In this document: positions 33,218 through 42,025 of the stretch, piece after piece
Numbering within the stretch: the stretch's first letter is position 1
How the letters are laid out: each line of letters begins with the position of its first letter
Assembly (NCBI RefSeq): GCF_042667405.1
Contig: NZ_JBHVAL010000003.1
Location: 1-64,000 of the forward strand
Direction of reading: 5' to 3'
From: Arthrobacter sp042667405
GTDB lineage: Bacteria > Actinomycetota > Actinomycetes > Actinomycetales > Micrococcaceae
DNA: 64,000 nucleotides
Position numbers and translations under genes: made by a program
Notes under the pieces: model-generated
Told to the model about the DNA's origin: nothing
Database searches by the model: none
The model's input: only the letters and a program-made list of their open reading frames with translations

Positions 33218-33813
33218 GTGACTTCAATCGAACCCATCACCCTGACCGGAAAACTCGTGACCCTCGAGCCGTTGGCGCCGGAGCACCACGATGGTCTGGT
33301 GGACGCAGCCCGGGACGGTGACTTGTGGACCCTTTGGTACACCTCGGTTCCCACGCCGGAGGGTATGGCAGCCGAAATTGAACGTCGCCGGTCGCTTCAG
33401 GATGCGGGTTCCATGCTGCCCTTCGCCACTCGGCTCAACGCTACGGGCAAGCTCATCGGCATGACCCCTACATGAACATCGACGCCGCCACCCCCCGCGT
33501 GGAGATCGGCTCCACCTGGAACGCGGCGTCGGTGCACGGCACGGGAACCAACCCGGATTCCAAACTGCTCCTGCTCAGGCACGCGTTTGAAACCCTGGGC
33601 TGCCCGGCCGTGGAGTTCCGCACGCACTGGCTGAACCACCAGTCCCGCGAGGCGATCGCGCGTCTGGGGGCCAAGCAGGATGGGGTGCTTCGGAACCACT
33701 CGCGCACCAAGGACGGCGTGCTTCGCGACACGGTGGTGTTTTCCATCCTCGAGCACGAGTGGCCAGCAGTGCGGACCGGTCTGGATTACCGGCTGTCGAG
33801 GTACGGGGCGTAG
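33218..33813 (+). pseudogene. GNAT acetyltransferase split by a frameshift
   Basis: Two adjacent frames encode the two halves of one GNAT (RimJ/RimL-like) acetyltransferase. The first (33218-33475) begins with PITLTGKLVTLEPLAPEHH and runs to GKLIGM. The second (33472-33813) continues MNIDAATPRVEIGSTWNA and ends near YRLSRYGA. In family members these parts are contiguous (GMTxYMNID). Here ATGACCCCTACATGA around 33461-33475 looks like a one-base loss. It may be a true pseudogene or a sequence error. The ATGA overlap could in principle let ribosomes restart and make two pieces. Confidence 0.8.
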
Positions 33814-33821
33814 CCAACACT

Positions 33822-34250
33822 GTGACAACACTCCGGAAGCCCAGATTCAGTCTCCGCACAGCCATCGTCGCCATCGTCCTGGGAATCTTATGGTTCCTTC
33901 TCTTCAATAACGCGCTGGCACCCGAAGGGGCCGTTGAAGCGCAGGGGACTGTCGTTGACCAGGAAATCAGTGGCAAAGGTTTATGTGAACCCATCGCCAC
34001 TGTGGTGGTTGACGGCGTCACCTACCGGACCCCGCCAGGCACCAGCGCCAAGCCCTGTGCGTATGGGATCGGTGATTCCATCGATGTTAGGTACCATCCG
34101 GATGACGTGGCCGGAACATTGGAAATTCCCCTTGAAGGGTCCTCGAAGAAGGCGGTCGCGTTGCTCCCGTTGGTGGGGGTGGTGCTGCTGATCGGCGGCA
34201 TTGTGTCTCTGGCGGGGAACATCATCTACCGCCGACGGATCAAAGCCTGA
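33822..34250 (+). CDS. DUF3592-like membrane protein
   Basis: A 142-residue protein with helices near each end (AIVAIVLGILWFLLFNNAL and ALLPLVGVVLLIGGIVSLAG). Between them is a small beta domain (GTVVDQE...DGVTYRTPPG...VRYHPDDV) of the DUF3592 type. The GTG start at 33822 lies eight bases after the broken acetyltransferase frame. No function is known. Confidence 0.7.
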   Translation: MTTLRKPRFSLRTAIVAIVLGILWFLLFNNALAPEGAVEAQGTVVDQEISGKGLCEPIATVVVDGVTYRTPPGTSAKPCAYGIGDSIDVRYHPDDVAGTLEIPLEGSSKKAVALLPLVGVVLLIGGIVSLAGNIIYRRRIKA

Positions 34251-34408
34251 ACACCCTGCTGCGAGGTCTTTTCCCTGCTTGCCGGCAGGCGTAATCTGGC
34301 CACACATTGCCCCGGTATGCGGCCGACTGGTGGGCGAGCCGCGACATCCGCGAACAGCTGAAGATCGGATTGCCGGAGCCCCATCACCGCAAATAAAGGG
34401 GATTAATC

Positions 34409-35323
34409 ATGGCAAAGCAAAATACACGACGCCGGATCCCGGCTTTGGTCGGCGGCCTCGCCATCGCGGCGCTCACGTTGGGGTTCACCGCCGCTCCTGC
34501 CACCGCAGCGCCGCCGCCACCGCTCGACTATGTCGCGCTGGGTGATTCGTATACGGCTGGCACGGGGGCGGATGGGCTCTACTGGCCCGACGATGAAACA
34601 TGCTGGCAAAGCGAAGGAGGATACGTCGACCTTGTGGCTGCGACAGGCCGAGTGGACCTTGTGGCGAACGCTGCATGTCATGGCGCCTTCCTGGTCCCGT
34701 TGGGAAGAGCAACGCCGATAAACGCGCAGCTCGCAGGGCTCATACCGGGATCCCTGAATGCGACAACCGATTTGGTAAGCATCACGGCGGGAGCCTTGGA
34801 TGCGGGTAGCGGACTGGCCCTGCAGGCCTGTTCCACACCCGATGCCCAACTGTGCTCCCTCACGGTGGCCGGTACCATCAGCAATCTCCAGTCCGGTTCG
34901 CTCCAAGGTGCTTTGGCCCTCACCTATCAAACGATCCAGGCTGCTGCACCGAATGCCACCATCACTGTGCTGGGATACCCCCGGCTTTTCGACCCAGCCC
35001 AGGGTGACATTGTTGTCAACGGAATCACGGTGGTTCCCGTGGTCAACCAAATCCTGGTCAACCAGGCCATTGACGCCCTCAACGCCACCATTGCCAAGGC
35101 CGTAAGAGCCAGCAGTACCAACGCCGTCTTCATAGATGTCACCAAACGCTTCCGCGGCCACGCGGTTAACTCGGATAATCCTTGGCTTGTGTTGCGCCTG
35201 GCCCCCGTGCTGCCCAATACGCGTTTGCCCGACGCCAACTTCCACCCCAACGACGCCGGACATCAGGCCTACGCGTCAGCACTGCTCTCCACGGTAAAAC
35301 CCGCCAAGCTGGTGAAGCAGTAA
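34409..35323 (+). CDS. secreted SGNH/GDSL-type hydrolase
   Basis: A 304-residue exported esterase-like protein. A Sec signal peptide ends at about residue 34 (GFTAAPATAA). Block I is VALGDSYTAG (Ser at about 47). The catalytic Asp-His pair is in DANFHPNDAGHQAYA near residues 285-300. Paired cysteines (CW...AACHG; ACSTPDAQLC) resemble the Streptomyces SGNH lipases. Block III GGND is replaced by ITAGALDAG, so the usual oxyanion asparagine is absent. The substrate is unknown. Confidence 0.85.
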   Translation: MAKQNTRRRIPALVGGLAIAALTLGFTAAPATAAPPPPLDYVALGDSYTAGTGADGLYWPDDETCWQSEGGYVDLVAATGRVDLVANAACHGAFLVPLGRATPINAQLAGLIPGSLNATTDLVSITAGALDAGSGLALQACSTPDAQLCSLTVAGTISNLQSGSLQGALALTYQTIQAAAPNATITVLGYPRLFDPAQGDIVVNGITVVPVVNQILVNQAIDALNATIAKAVRASSTNAVFIDVTKRFRGHAVNSDNPWLVLRLAPVLPNTRLPDANFHPNDAGHQAYASALLSTVKPAKLVKQ

Positions 35324-35334
35324 CTCACGTTGTC

Positions 35335-35376
35335 AACCCGCTGATCAGTTGCCGGCAAACAACGGATCAGCGGGTT
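35335..35376 (+). terminator. hairpin downstream of the SGNH hydrolase gene
   Basis: A perfect 12-base stem AACCCGCTGATC with its complement lies 11 bases after the stop. The 3' side has TT but no longer U tract. It sits between two plus-strand genes and should separate their transcripts. Confidence 0.65.
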
Positions 35377-35405
35377 CGCCACGGTTCCACCCTGATGTGC
35401 TTAGC

Positions 35406-36122
35406 ATGGCTTCCATGGACGGGACTTCTTCAGCGCACCAAAGTGTCCACTGGGACGGCGCTGTTAACGCCTGGAAGATCGCCGGGGACGTATACCGGAT
35501 GGGTCGCCAAGAATGGGTCACCGGGGCCGGTTGGCAGCAGATGTACGACGACGGCGTCCGCACCGTGATCGACCTCCGCGCCTCGCGCGAGCGTCGGCAA
35601 CGCGACACCGATCCCGAGGTGCCGGAGGACGTGAAGGCGCGTATCGCCGTCGTACATTGCCCAACTGAAGATCCGGACCATAGCCAATTCGGGGAGCTGT
35701 TCGGCCCGTATTTGAAGGACCCGGCACAGTATGGCGACTACCTGCAGCTGTTCGGAGAGAAGATCGCGGCGGTGTTCAAGGCGATAGCTGCCTCGCCGGG
35801 CAAAGTGGTGGTGCATTGTTCGGCTGGCCGGGACCGCAGCGGGATGATTGCAATGATGCTGCAGCGGCTCGCAGGGTTCTCCGATGACGAGATAATCCGC
35901 GGATACGAGCTCGCGGCACGGGGGATCAACGAGAGGCACCGTACGCACGGGGCGCCCCATGCCCACGACCCCTATCTTCCCGATGAGCAGCTCGAAGCCT
36001 TGCTGGCGGAGCGTCTGTCCAGTCTGAGGCTCTTCCTGGCGTCGGTTGATGTTGCTGGTTTCCTGGAGGCCAATGGCCTTGCCGCCCGGGAGGTAACGGC
36101 AGTACTCAGCAAACTCCGCTGA
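35406..36122 (+). CDS. tyrosine-protein phosphatase (dual-specificity-like)
   Basis: A 238-residue phosphatase of the actinobacterial tyrosine/serine phosphatase (Y_phosphatase3) group. The P-loop is VVVHCSAGRDRSG (HCxxGxxR). DGVRTVIDLRASRER marks the N-terminal strand. MPTEDPDH-like acid-loop sequence is represented by CPTEDPDHS. Family members act on phosphoproteins or phosphoinositides. The start is uncertain between 35406 and 35415; no strong ribosome site is seen. Confidence 0.85.
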   Translation: MASMDGTSSAHQSVHWDGAVNAWKIAGDVYRMGRQEWVTGAGWQQMYDDGVRTVIDLRASRERRQRDTDPEVPEDVKARIAVVHCPTEDPDHSQFGELFGPYLKDPAQYGDYLQLFGEKIAAVFKAIAASPGKVVVHCSAGRDRSGMIAMMLQRLAGFSDDEIIRGYELAARGINERHRTHGAPHAHDPYLPDEQLEALLAERLSSLRLFLASVDVAGFLEANGLAAREVTAVLSKLR

Positions 36123-36178
36123 CCCGACGCTGCTAACATGCAGAGTTGACTCACTCCCAAGCCCCTGGATGGAACCGC

Positions 36179-37162
36179 ATGACTCACGGCGCCCGTGTCA
36201 CTATCGTGACCCGAACCAAGAACAGACCCGTTTTCCTGGCCCGCGCGCTGGATGACATTTTTGCGCAAACTTTCCAGGACTTTGAGTTGGTCATCGTCAA
36301 CGACGGCGGCGACCCGTCCGACGTCGAGCGCCTCACCTCCCAGCGGCCGGACGCGGAGAGGGAACGTATCACCACCCTCCACCACCCGGAATCAGCGGGA
36401 ATGGAAGCAGCCTCAAACGCCGGCGTGAAGGCGGGGAGTGGCGAGTTTGTCGTCATCCACGATGACGACGACTTCTGGGCGCCCGACTTTCTCGCCCGCA
36501 CTGTGGCCTATCTTGACGAACCCGCGCATGCTGCCGAGACCGGCGTGATGGTTCGGACCGAAATCGTCATCGAGGAATTGGTTGATGACAGGATCGAGCC
36601 TGTCCGACGCGAGATCTTCTGGGCCGGGATGCGGCAGATAACCCTCTCGGACATGCTGAAGATCAACCGGGCTGTCCCTATTTCATTCCTGTACCGCCGC
36701 AGTGTCCATGAAGCTGTGGGGTTCTACAACGAGAACCTCCCTGTGGTGGGCGACTGGGAGTTTCACCTGCGCGTGTTGAGCCATTCGCGGGTGGGCTTTC
36801 TCGACGGCGAACCCCTCGCTTTTTGGTCCCAGCGCCCCGAATCAGAGGGGCACGACGGCAACAGCATCTTCGCCAAGGCGGCCGAGCACGCACAGTACGA
36901 TGCCTTGGTCCGCGATGAGCATCTCCGCGACGGCGTGGCCCGGAATGGTCTGGGCACGATGCTCTACCTGACCCGTGTCCTGACCGAGCAGGAGGAACTT
37001 ATCGTTGCCCAGCAGCGGCGCCTGGACGAGACCACAGCCAAACTTGATCACATCCTTGATCGCCTTGAAGCCCTCAACCAGACGGTCGTGACGCGGACCA
37101 GCGTAGGGGAGTTCCTGAAAAAGCCCATGCTGTTGGCAAGGAAGTTCGGACTCCGCCACTGA
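36179..37162 (+). CDS. family 2 glycosyltransferase
   Basis: A 327-residue GT-A glycosyltransferase. The nucleotide-sugar fold begins VTIVTRTKNRPVFLARALDD. The metal-binding acidic motif is IHDDDDFW. A C-terminal helical segment (EEL...QQRRLDETTAKLDHILDRL) may be a coiled coil. No membrane helix is seen. ATG 36179 is preferred, although a TTG at 36146 is also in frame. The acceptor is unknown; it is not in an obvious polysaccharide cluster. Its stop codon overlaps the first base pairs of the 32-bp repeat array that follows. Confidence 0.82.
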   Translation: MTHGARVTIVTRTKNRPVFLARALDDIFAQTFQDFELVIVNDGGDPSDVERLTSQRPDAERERITTLHHPESAGMEAASNAGVKAGSGEFVVIHDDDDFWAPDFLARTVAYLDEPAHAAETGVMVRTEIVIEELVDDRIEPVRREIFWAGMRQITLSDMLKINRAVPISFLYRRSVHEAVGFYNENLPVVGDWEFHLRVLSHSRVGFLDGEPLAFWSQRPESEGHDGNSIFAKAAEHAQYDALVRDEHLRDGVARNGLGTMLYLTRVLTEQEELIVAQQRRLDETTAKLDHILDRLEALNQTVVTRTSVGEFLKKPMLLARKFGLRH

Positions 37163-37252
37163 CGCTCGTTCACGTCCCGCTTGATTGGGCTGGACGCTCG
37201 TTCACGTCCCGCCTGTTTGGGCTGGACGCTCGTTCACGTCCCGCCGTCATCT
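37161..37252. repeat. 32-bp tandem repeat, about 2.8 copies
   Basis: Units start at 37161, 37193 and 37225 (partial), each beginning GACGCTCGTTCACGTCCCGC. The first base pairs are part of the glycosyltransferase stop codon. The period equals that of the arrays at 1, 41565 and 41789, and the core GYTCACG is shared. Confidence 0.9.
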
Positions 37253-37264
37253 GAACGCGCACTA

Positions 37265-37293
37265 TCGACTATGCAGGCACAAGCCCCTATGAT
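37265..37293 (+). promoter_or_regulatory. promoter of the SLH-domain gene
   Basis: TCGACT (-35), 17-base spacer and TATGAT (-10) lie about 58 bases before the ATG at 37351. GGGGGA stands six bases before that ATG as ribosome site. Confidence 0.6.
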
Positions 37294-37350
37294 CACGTTG
37301 GGCCGCCAATCGATGCGGCCCTTCGTTCGCATAAAATTGGGGGACCCTGC

Positions 37351-39255
37351 ATGGGGATATCTCGCGGCCTTTTTCGGCTCGCTCTCGCACTTGTGGCAGG
37401 CCTTGTCCTCGCCATCCTTCCTGCCGGTTTGGCATCGCCGGCCCTTGCCGCGGCTACAGGAAGCATCTCCGGGACCGTCACGGTCCCAGCCGGCGTAAAT
37501 CCAGCGGACATCACCGTTTTCGCGGAAGGTCCGCAGGGGTCCATTTCGGCTCCCGTTAACTCTGACGGAACCTATGTGGTCAAGGGCTTGGAAACGGGAA
37601 GCTATAAGGTACATTTTTCCTACCTATGGTCGCCGTCGCCCGTGCTGAGCACCTATTATCCGAGCGCTTCGCGGGATGAAGCGACTTCGATCTCCGTCAC
37701 CGCGGGGGCGGGTGTCACGGGGATCAACCAGACTCTCAGTCCGGCTGCGAGCATTTCGGGAAAAATTATCCTTCCGGGTGGGGCCTCCTACAACGGTCAA
37801 GCCATGATTGAAGCTGGTCCGGATTTCACCAGGAATGCGTTTGTCAGCTCAGCTTTGATCAATGCTGATGGGAGCTACGAAGTCGGCGGACTGCCTGCGG
37901 GAACGTACAAGTTGCATTTCAGGACCTTCAGCGCGGAGTGGGCAAACATGTGGCATGGCGGGGTTGCCGGGGCGGGTACTTCGCCTTGGATCACCGTGGC
38001 TGCTGGGCAGCGACTTGAGGGCATCCAGGATTCCGCGGTCGCAGCGGCAACCATTTCCGGTTCCGTCGCTGGTGGCCCTGTCCCCGGTCCCGTGATGAGC
38101 GGTCCAGGCATGAGCATTTCCGCCGTTTCGCAGGACGGGACGGTTGCTTCCTCCACGGTCATGGAGACGTCGCAGACCACGTACGCACTGAAGAACCTGC
38201 TGCCTGGTTCGTACAAGATCCAGTTCAACCGCACGCCCGGTTTCATTTCTGCTTATGAGGCACAGCTTTACAGGGATCTTCCTGAATCCAGTGGCGCGGC
38301 CAACGCCACCCCGGTGGCAGTTGCGGCAGGACAGGCTGTTTCAAACATCAACGCAACTGTTCGCGCTGGTGGAACCCTCACGGGCAAGGTACTGGGCGCC
38401 AATGGCGCGCCCTTGGCGAACACGCGAATTAATGTCTACACAAAGAACGGATCGCTGGTCGCCCGATTCTCGTACACCGCTGGTGACGGGACTTTCAAAG
38501 TTACGGGTCTGAGCACCGGGCTATACTTTGTTTCCGCTGCGCCTGATGGCGGCCCGGGCCCCATCTTCTCGGGGAACGTCGTCAATGAGCTTCACGCGCG
38601 TTCCGTTTCGAGTTTCGTCGGGCAGAACACTGATATCGGTACCTTGAGTTACGCCACGGCCACCGAGGGAAAGCAGGGTTTCGACGACGTCCCTCTCGGT
38701 TCGCAGTTCCAGGACGAGATCCAGTGGCTGGCTGATCAGGGTATCTCCACGGGCTGGCCGGCGGGCGATGGTTCCAAGACCTACCAGCCTCTGAGCCCGG
38801 TCAACCGGGATGCGATGGCCGCTTTCATGTATCGCTTGTCGGAGAAGCCTGACTTCGTTGCACCGTCCTCCTCGCCGTTCGCGGACCTTCCGGAAGGGGC
38901 CCAGTTCTTCAAGGAAATCACGTGGCTTGCGGACAAGGGCATCTCCAAGGGCTGGGAGGAGTCCGACAAGACCAAGACCTACAGGCCGCTGCAGCCGGTC
39001 AACCGTGACGCGATGGCGGCGTTCATGTATCGGTTGGCGGGGGAGCCGGAGTTCACTGCGCCCACTGTTTCGCCGTTTGTTGATGTGCCCACCACGGCCC
39101 AGTTCTACAAGGAGATCACTTGGCTTGCAGCCCAGGGCATTTCCACGGGATGGGTTGAGGGTGTGAACAAGTCGTTCAAGCCCCTGCAGCCGGTAAACCG
39201 GGATGCGATGGCGGCGTTCATGTTCCGTTACGACGCCAAGTTCGGCGTCAAATAG
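37351..39255 (+). CDS. secreted protein with CarboxypepD_reg-type repeats and three SLH-like domains
   Basis: A 634-residue exported protein. The signal peptide ends near SPALAAATG (about residue 35). Four or five beta-sandwich repeats follow (ISGTVTVPAG...; SISGKIILPGG; TISGSVAGGPV; LTGKVLGANGAPLANTRINV), of the carboxypeptidase-regulatory type. The last 200 residues hold three S-layer-homology-like repeats (FDDVPLGSQFQDEIQWLAD, then ISTGW and VNRDAMAAFMYR). It is probably anchored to cell-wall polymer or matrix. A clear hairpin follows the stop. Confidence 0.85.
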   Translation: MGISRGLFRLALALVAGLVLAILPAGLASPALAAATGSISGTVTVPAGVNPADITVFAEGPQGSISAPVNSDGTYVVKGLETGSYKVHFSYLWSPSPVLSTYYPSASRDEATSISVTAGAGVTGINQTLSPAASISGKIILPGGASYNGQAMIEAGPDFTRNAFVSSALINADGSYEVGGLPAGTYKLHFRTFSAEWANMWHGGVAGAGTSPWITVAAGQRLEGIQDSAVAAATISGSVAGGPVPGPVMSGPGMSISAVSQDGTVASSTVMETSQTTYALKNLLPGSYKIQFNRTPGFISAYEAQLYRDLPESSGAANATPVAVAAGQAVSNINATVRAGGTLTGKVLGANGAPLANTRINVYTKNGSLVARFSYTAGDGTFKVTGLSTGLYFVSAAPDGGPGPIFSGNVVNELHARSVSSFVGQNTDIGTLSYATATEGKQGFDDVPLGSQFQDEIQWLADQGISTGWPAGDGSKTYQPLSPVNRDAMAAFMYRLSEKPDFVAPSSSPFADLPEGAQFFKEITWLADKGISKGWEESDKTKTYRPLQPVNRDAMAAFMYRLAGEPEFTAPTVSPFVDVPTTAQFYKEITWLAAQGISTGWVEGVNKSFKPLQPVNRDAMAAFMFRYDAKFGVK

Positions 39256-39273
39256 CCTGACCAAAGGCAATCA

Positions 39274-39309
39274 GAAGGGCCGGTTCCGCTCAGCCGGGGC
39301 CGGCCCTTC
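39274..39309 (+). terminator. hairpin downstream of the SLH gene
   Basis: Perfect 10-base stem GAAGGGCCGG with its complement, starting 19 bases after the stop. The GC-rich stem and position support a terminator. Confidence 0.7.
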
Positions 39310-39376
39310 GCCGTACCCTCCCCGTCTACCGTGGGAAATTCCTGCTGTACTCTCCCGGGCATTCATGTACCCTGTA

Positions 39377-39400
39377 TATATTACCGAACGGCCGGTCAGT
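39377..39400 (+). promoter_or_regulatory. paaZ promoter with PaaR operator
   Basis: TATATT (39377-39382) is a plausible -10 box that abuts the operator ACCGAACGGCCGGTCAGT (39383-39400). The operator exactly matches ACCGNNCGNNCGGTNAGT, the core reported for C. glutamicum PaaR. A repressor bound here would block transcription of paaZ. Confidence 0.75.
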
Positions 39401-39464
39401 AATGTTGGCACTGAGCCAGCATGGACCGTGCCGATTTCCTGTGCCTTGGAAGGACCTGTCGACG

Positions 39465-41564
39465 ATGACCACTACCGCAGTCGCCCCGGAAACCACAGCC
39501 GTTGCCACCGTCCCCAGCTTCGTCCGGAATGCCTGGTGGACCCCGGCACCTGATGCGAAGAAAGTCCCGGTCCGCGATGCCAGCACCGGAGAAGTCCTGG
39601 CGAACGTGAGTACCGACGGTCTGGACCTGGCCGCCGTCGTCGATTTCGCCCGCACCACAGGCCAAGCGGAACTCGGCAAGTTGACGTTCCACCAGCGGGC
39701 GCTCAAGCTCAAAGAGCTCGCCATGTACCTCAACGGCCGGCGAGAGGAACTGTACGCATCCTCATCGCAAAGTGGCGCCACCAAAATTGACAACATGATC
39801 GACATCGACGGTGGCATCGGCGTGCTCTTCACGTTCGGCTCCAAAGGCCGGCGCGAACTGCCCAACTCACAGGTTGTGGTGGATGGTCCCATGGAGATCC
39901 TGTCCAAGGACGGTTCCTTTGCAGGCGAGCACATCTACACGCGCATTCCGGGTGTTGCCGTGCAGATCAACGCCTTCAACTTCCCGGTATGGGGCATGCT
40001 GGAGAAGTTTGCTCCTGCCTTCCTGGCCGGCGTTCCCACCATCGTCAAGCCCGCGACGCCCACCGGCTACGTTGCCGCCGACGCCGTCCGGGCGATCGTC
40101 GAGTCCGGGATACTGCCGGAGGGCTCGCTTCAACTCATCTCCGGTTCGGCCCGCACGCTCCTCGATGAACTCGATTACCGCGACCTCGTCTCCTTCACCG
40201 GCTCGGCATCAACTGCCAAGTCGCTCAAGTCGCACGCGAACGTTGTGCAAGGCGGCGTCCGCTTCACTTCGGAGACTGACTCGCTCAACGCTGCCATCCT
40301 CGGCCCCGACGCCGTTCCCGGCACCCCCGAGTTCGACGCCTTCGTCAAGGCCGTCGTCACGGAGATGACAGTCAAGGCAGGCCAGAAGTGCACCGCCATC
40401 CGCCGCGTGATCGTCCCTTCGGAGCTGACCTCCGACGTCGCTGCCGCCATCGGTGCCCGGATCAACGAGCGCGTTGTGCTTGGTGACCCGCGCGCTGACG
40501 GCGTGACCATGGGAGCACTGGCGTCGCTGGAACAGCTCGCCGATGTCCGGGCTGCTGTCCAGTCAATGCTCGACGCCGGCGGCGAGCTTGCGTACGGAAG
40601 TCTGGATTCGCCGTCGGTCACCTCCGTTGGAGGCGCCGTAGGCGTCGTCGAGGACGGTGCGTTCATGTCGCCGGTTCTCCTGAGCTGGAGCGACCCCGAG
40701 GCCGAAGAAGTGCACTCGTTGGAAGCTTTCGGTCCCGTTTCCTCGGTCCTTGGTTACAGCGACCTCGCGGACGCTGTGCGGCTGGCCGCCCGCGGCTCCG
40801 GCTCGCTGGTGGCTTCTGTGTGCACCAATGACCCCGCCGTTGCCCGGGAGTTGGTGACTGGAATCGCTGCCCATCATGGACGTGTGCATATGCTAAACCG
40901 CGAAGACGCACGTTCCTCCACGGGCCACGGTTCGCCTGTCCCGCACCTGGTCCACGGCGGCCCCGGCCGCGCTGGCGGCGGCGAAGAACTGGGCGGCATC
41001 CGCTCGGTTCTGCACCACATGCAGCGCACTGCCATCCAGGGTTCGCCGAATATGCTCACCGCCGTCACCGGTCAGTGGCACACGGGCGCTGACCGGAACT
41101 TCACGGTGGACACCGAAGGTGAGCACCCGTTCCGCAAGTCGTTGGCGACGCTGAGGATCGGCGACGCCGTTCGCTCCGAGCTGCGGCAAGTGGCCCTTGA
41201 GGACATCACGGCGTTCGCGAACTCCACCGGCGACACCTTCTACGCCCACACCAACCAGGAAGCTGCCGCAGCCAACCCGTTCTTCCCAGGCATCGTGGCG
41301 CACGGGTACTTGTTGCTGAGCTGGGCTGCCGGGCTGTTCGTCGAGCCGGCTCCGGGTCCCGTCCTGGCCAACTACGGACTGGAGAACCTGCGCTTCATCA
41401 CGCCCGTGGCTGCGGGCGACTCCATCCGGGTGACCTTGACCGCCAAGAAGATCACTCCGCGCGAGACCGACCAATACGGCGAGGTTGCCTGGGACGCTGT
41501 CCTGACCAACCAGAACGACGAGATCGTGGCAACCTACGACGTCCTGACCCTCGTCGAGAAGTAA
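39465..41564 (+). CDS. paaZ: PaaZ, bifunctional aldehyde dehydrogenase/oxepin-CoA hydrolase
   Basis: PaaZ opens the oxepin-CoA ring with its C-terminal hydratase and oxidises the resulting semialdehyde with its N-terminal dehydrogenase. The 699-residue length is typical. The ALDH part (about 1-530) has QINAFNFPVWGMLEKFAPA and the catalytic Cys in KAGQKCTAIRRV. The MaoC-like part (about 560-699) has FANSTGDTFYAHTNQE and PFFPGIVAHGYLL with the Asp/His pair. GGAAGGA precedes ATG 39465. The gene stands alone behind its PaaR operator and is followed by repeat arrays. Confidence 0.93.
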   Translation: MTTTAVAPETTAVATVPSFVRNAWWTPAPDAKKVPVRDASTGEVLANVSTDGLDLAAVVDFARTTGQAELGKLTFHQRALKLKELAMYLNGRREELYASSSQSGATKIDNMIDIDGGIGVLFTFGSKGRRELPNSQVVVDGPMEILSKDGSFAGEHIYTRIPGVAVQINAFNFPVWGMLEKFAPAFLAGVPTIVKPATPTGYVAADAVRAIVESGILPEGSLQLISGSARTLLDELDYRDLVSFTGSASTAKSLKSHANVVQGGVRFTSETDSLNAAILGPDAVPGTPEFDAFVKAVVTEMTVKAGQKCTAIRRVIVPSELTSDVAAAIGARINERVVLGDPRADGVTMGALASLEQLADVRAAVQSMLDAGGELAYGSLDSPSVTSVGGAVGVVEDGAFMSPVLLSWSDPEAEEVHSLEAFGPVSSVLGYSDLADAVRLAARGSGSLVASVCTNDPAVARELVTGIAAHHGRVHMLNREDARSSTGHGSPVPHLVHGGPGRAGGGEELGGIRSVLHHMQRTAIQGSPNMLTAVTGQWHTGADRNFTVDTEGEHPFRKSLATLRIGDAVRSELRQVALEDITAFANSTGDTFYAHTNQEAAAANPFFPGIVAHGYLLLSWAAGLFVEPAPGPVLANYGLENLRFITPVAAGDSIRVTLTAKKITPRETDQYGEVAWDAVLTNQNDEIVATYDVLTLVEK

Positions 41565-41735
41565 CCCTCGCTCACGTCCCCCGGGGTTGGGGCGAACGCT
41601 GGCTCACGTTCCCCGGGGTCGGGCTGGACGCTGGTTCATGTTCCCGGGGGTTGGGCTGGACGCTGGCTCACGTTCCCGGGGGTTGGGGCGAACGCTGGCT
41701 CACGTTCCCCGGGGTCGGGGCGAACGCTGGCTCAC
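41565..41735. repeat. 32-bp tandem repeat, about 5 copies
   Basis: The GCTCACG core (or GTTCATG) recurs every 32 bases from 41570 to about 41730, starting right after the paaZ stop. Units differ in the G/C runs between cores. The longer open frame through it is repeat-derived and is not a gene. Confidence 0.88.
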
Positions 41736-41744
41736 CCAAACGAT

Positions 41745-41779
41745 GAAACGCCTTTCCGCGCGCTGTGGGAAGGCGTTTC
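41745..41779. terminator. hairpin between two repeat arrays
   Basis: GAAACGCCTT pairs with AAGGCGTTTC, extended by GC pairs with one mismatch. It lies between convergent paaZ and paaR, with the two 32-bp arrays on either side, and probably terminates both transcripts. Confidence 0.65.
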
Positions 41780-41788
41780 GCGTCGGGG

Positions 41789-42024
41789 GTGTGCGCGAGC
41801 GTGCGGCTCAAGGGGAGGGGATGTGCGCGAGCGTGCGGCTCAAGGGGAGGGGGTGTGCGCGAGCGTGCGGCTCAAGGGGAGGGGGTGTGCGCGAGCGTGC
41901 GGCTCAAGGGGAGGGGGTGTGCGCGAGCGTCCGGCCCAAGGGGAGGGGATGTGCGCGAGCGTCCGGCCCAAGGGGAGGGGATGTGCGGGAGCGTGCGGCT
42001 CAAGCGGGTGGGATGTGAGCGGGC
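41789..42024. repeat. 32-bp tandem repeat, about 7 copies, opposite orientation
   Basis: Units starting at 41789, 41821, 41853, 41885, 41917, 41949 and 41981 read GTGTGCGCGAGCGTGCGGCT with small changes. The array runs to the stop of the minus-strand TetR gene. Together with 41565-41735 it fills the 461-base gap, which holds no gene. Confidence 0.9.
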
Positions 42025-42025
42025 G

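Noticed and set aside
37181..37498. Short plus-strand frame across the 32-bp array and SLH promoter
   Set aside because: Repeat-derived at its start and in the wrong frame over the SLH signal peptide.
41789..42024. CRISPR-like look of regularly repeated 32-base units
   Set aside because: Units are directly contiguous with no unique spacers and there is no cas gene.
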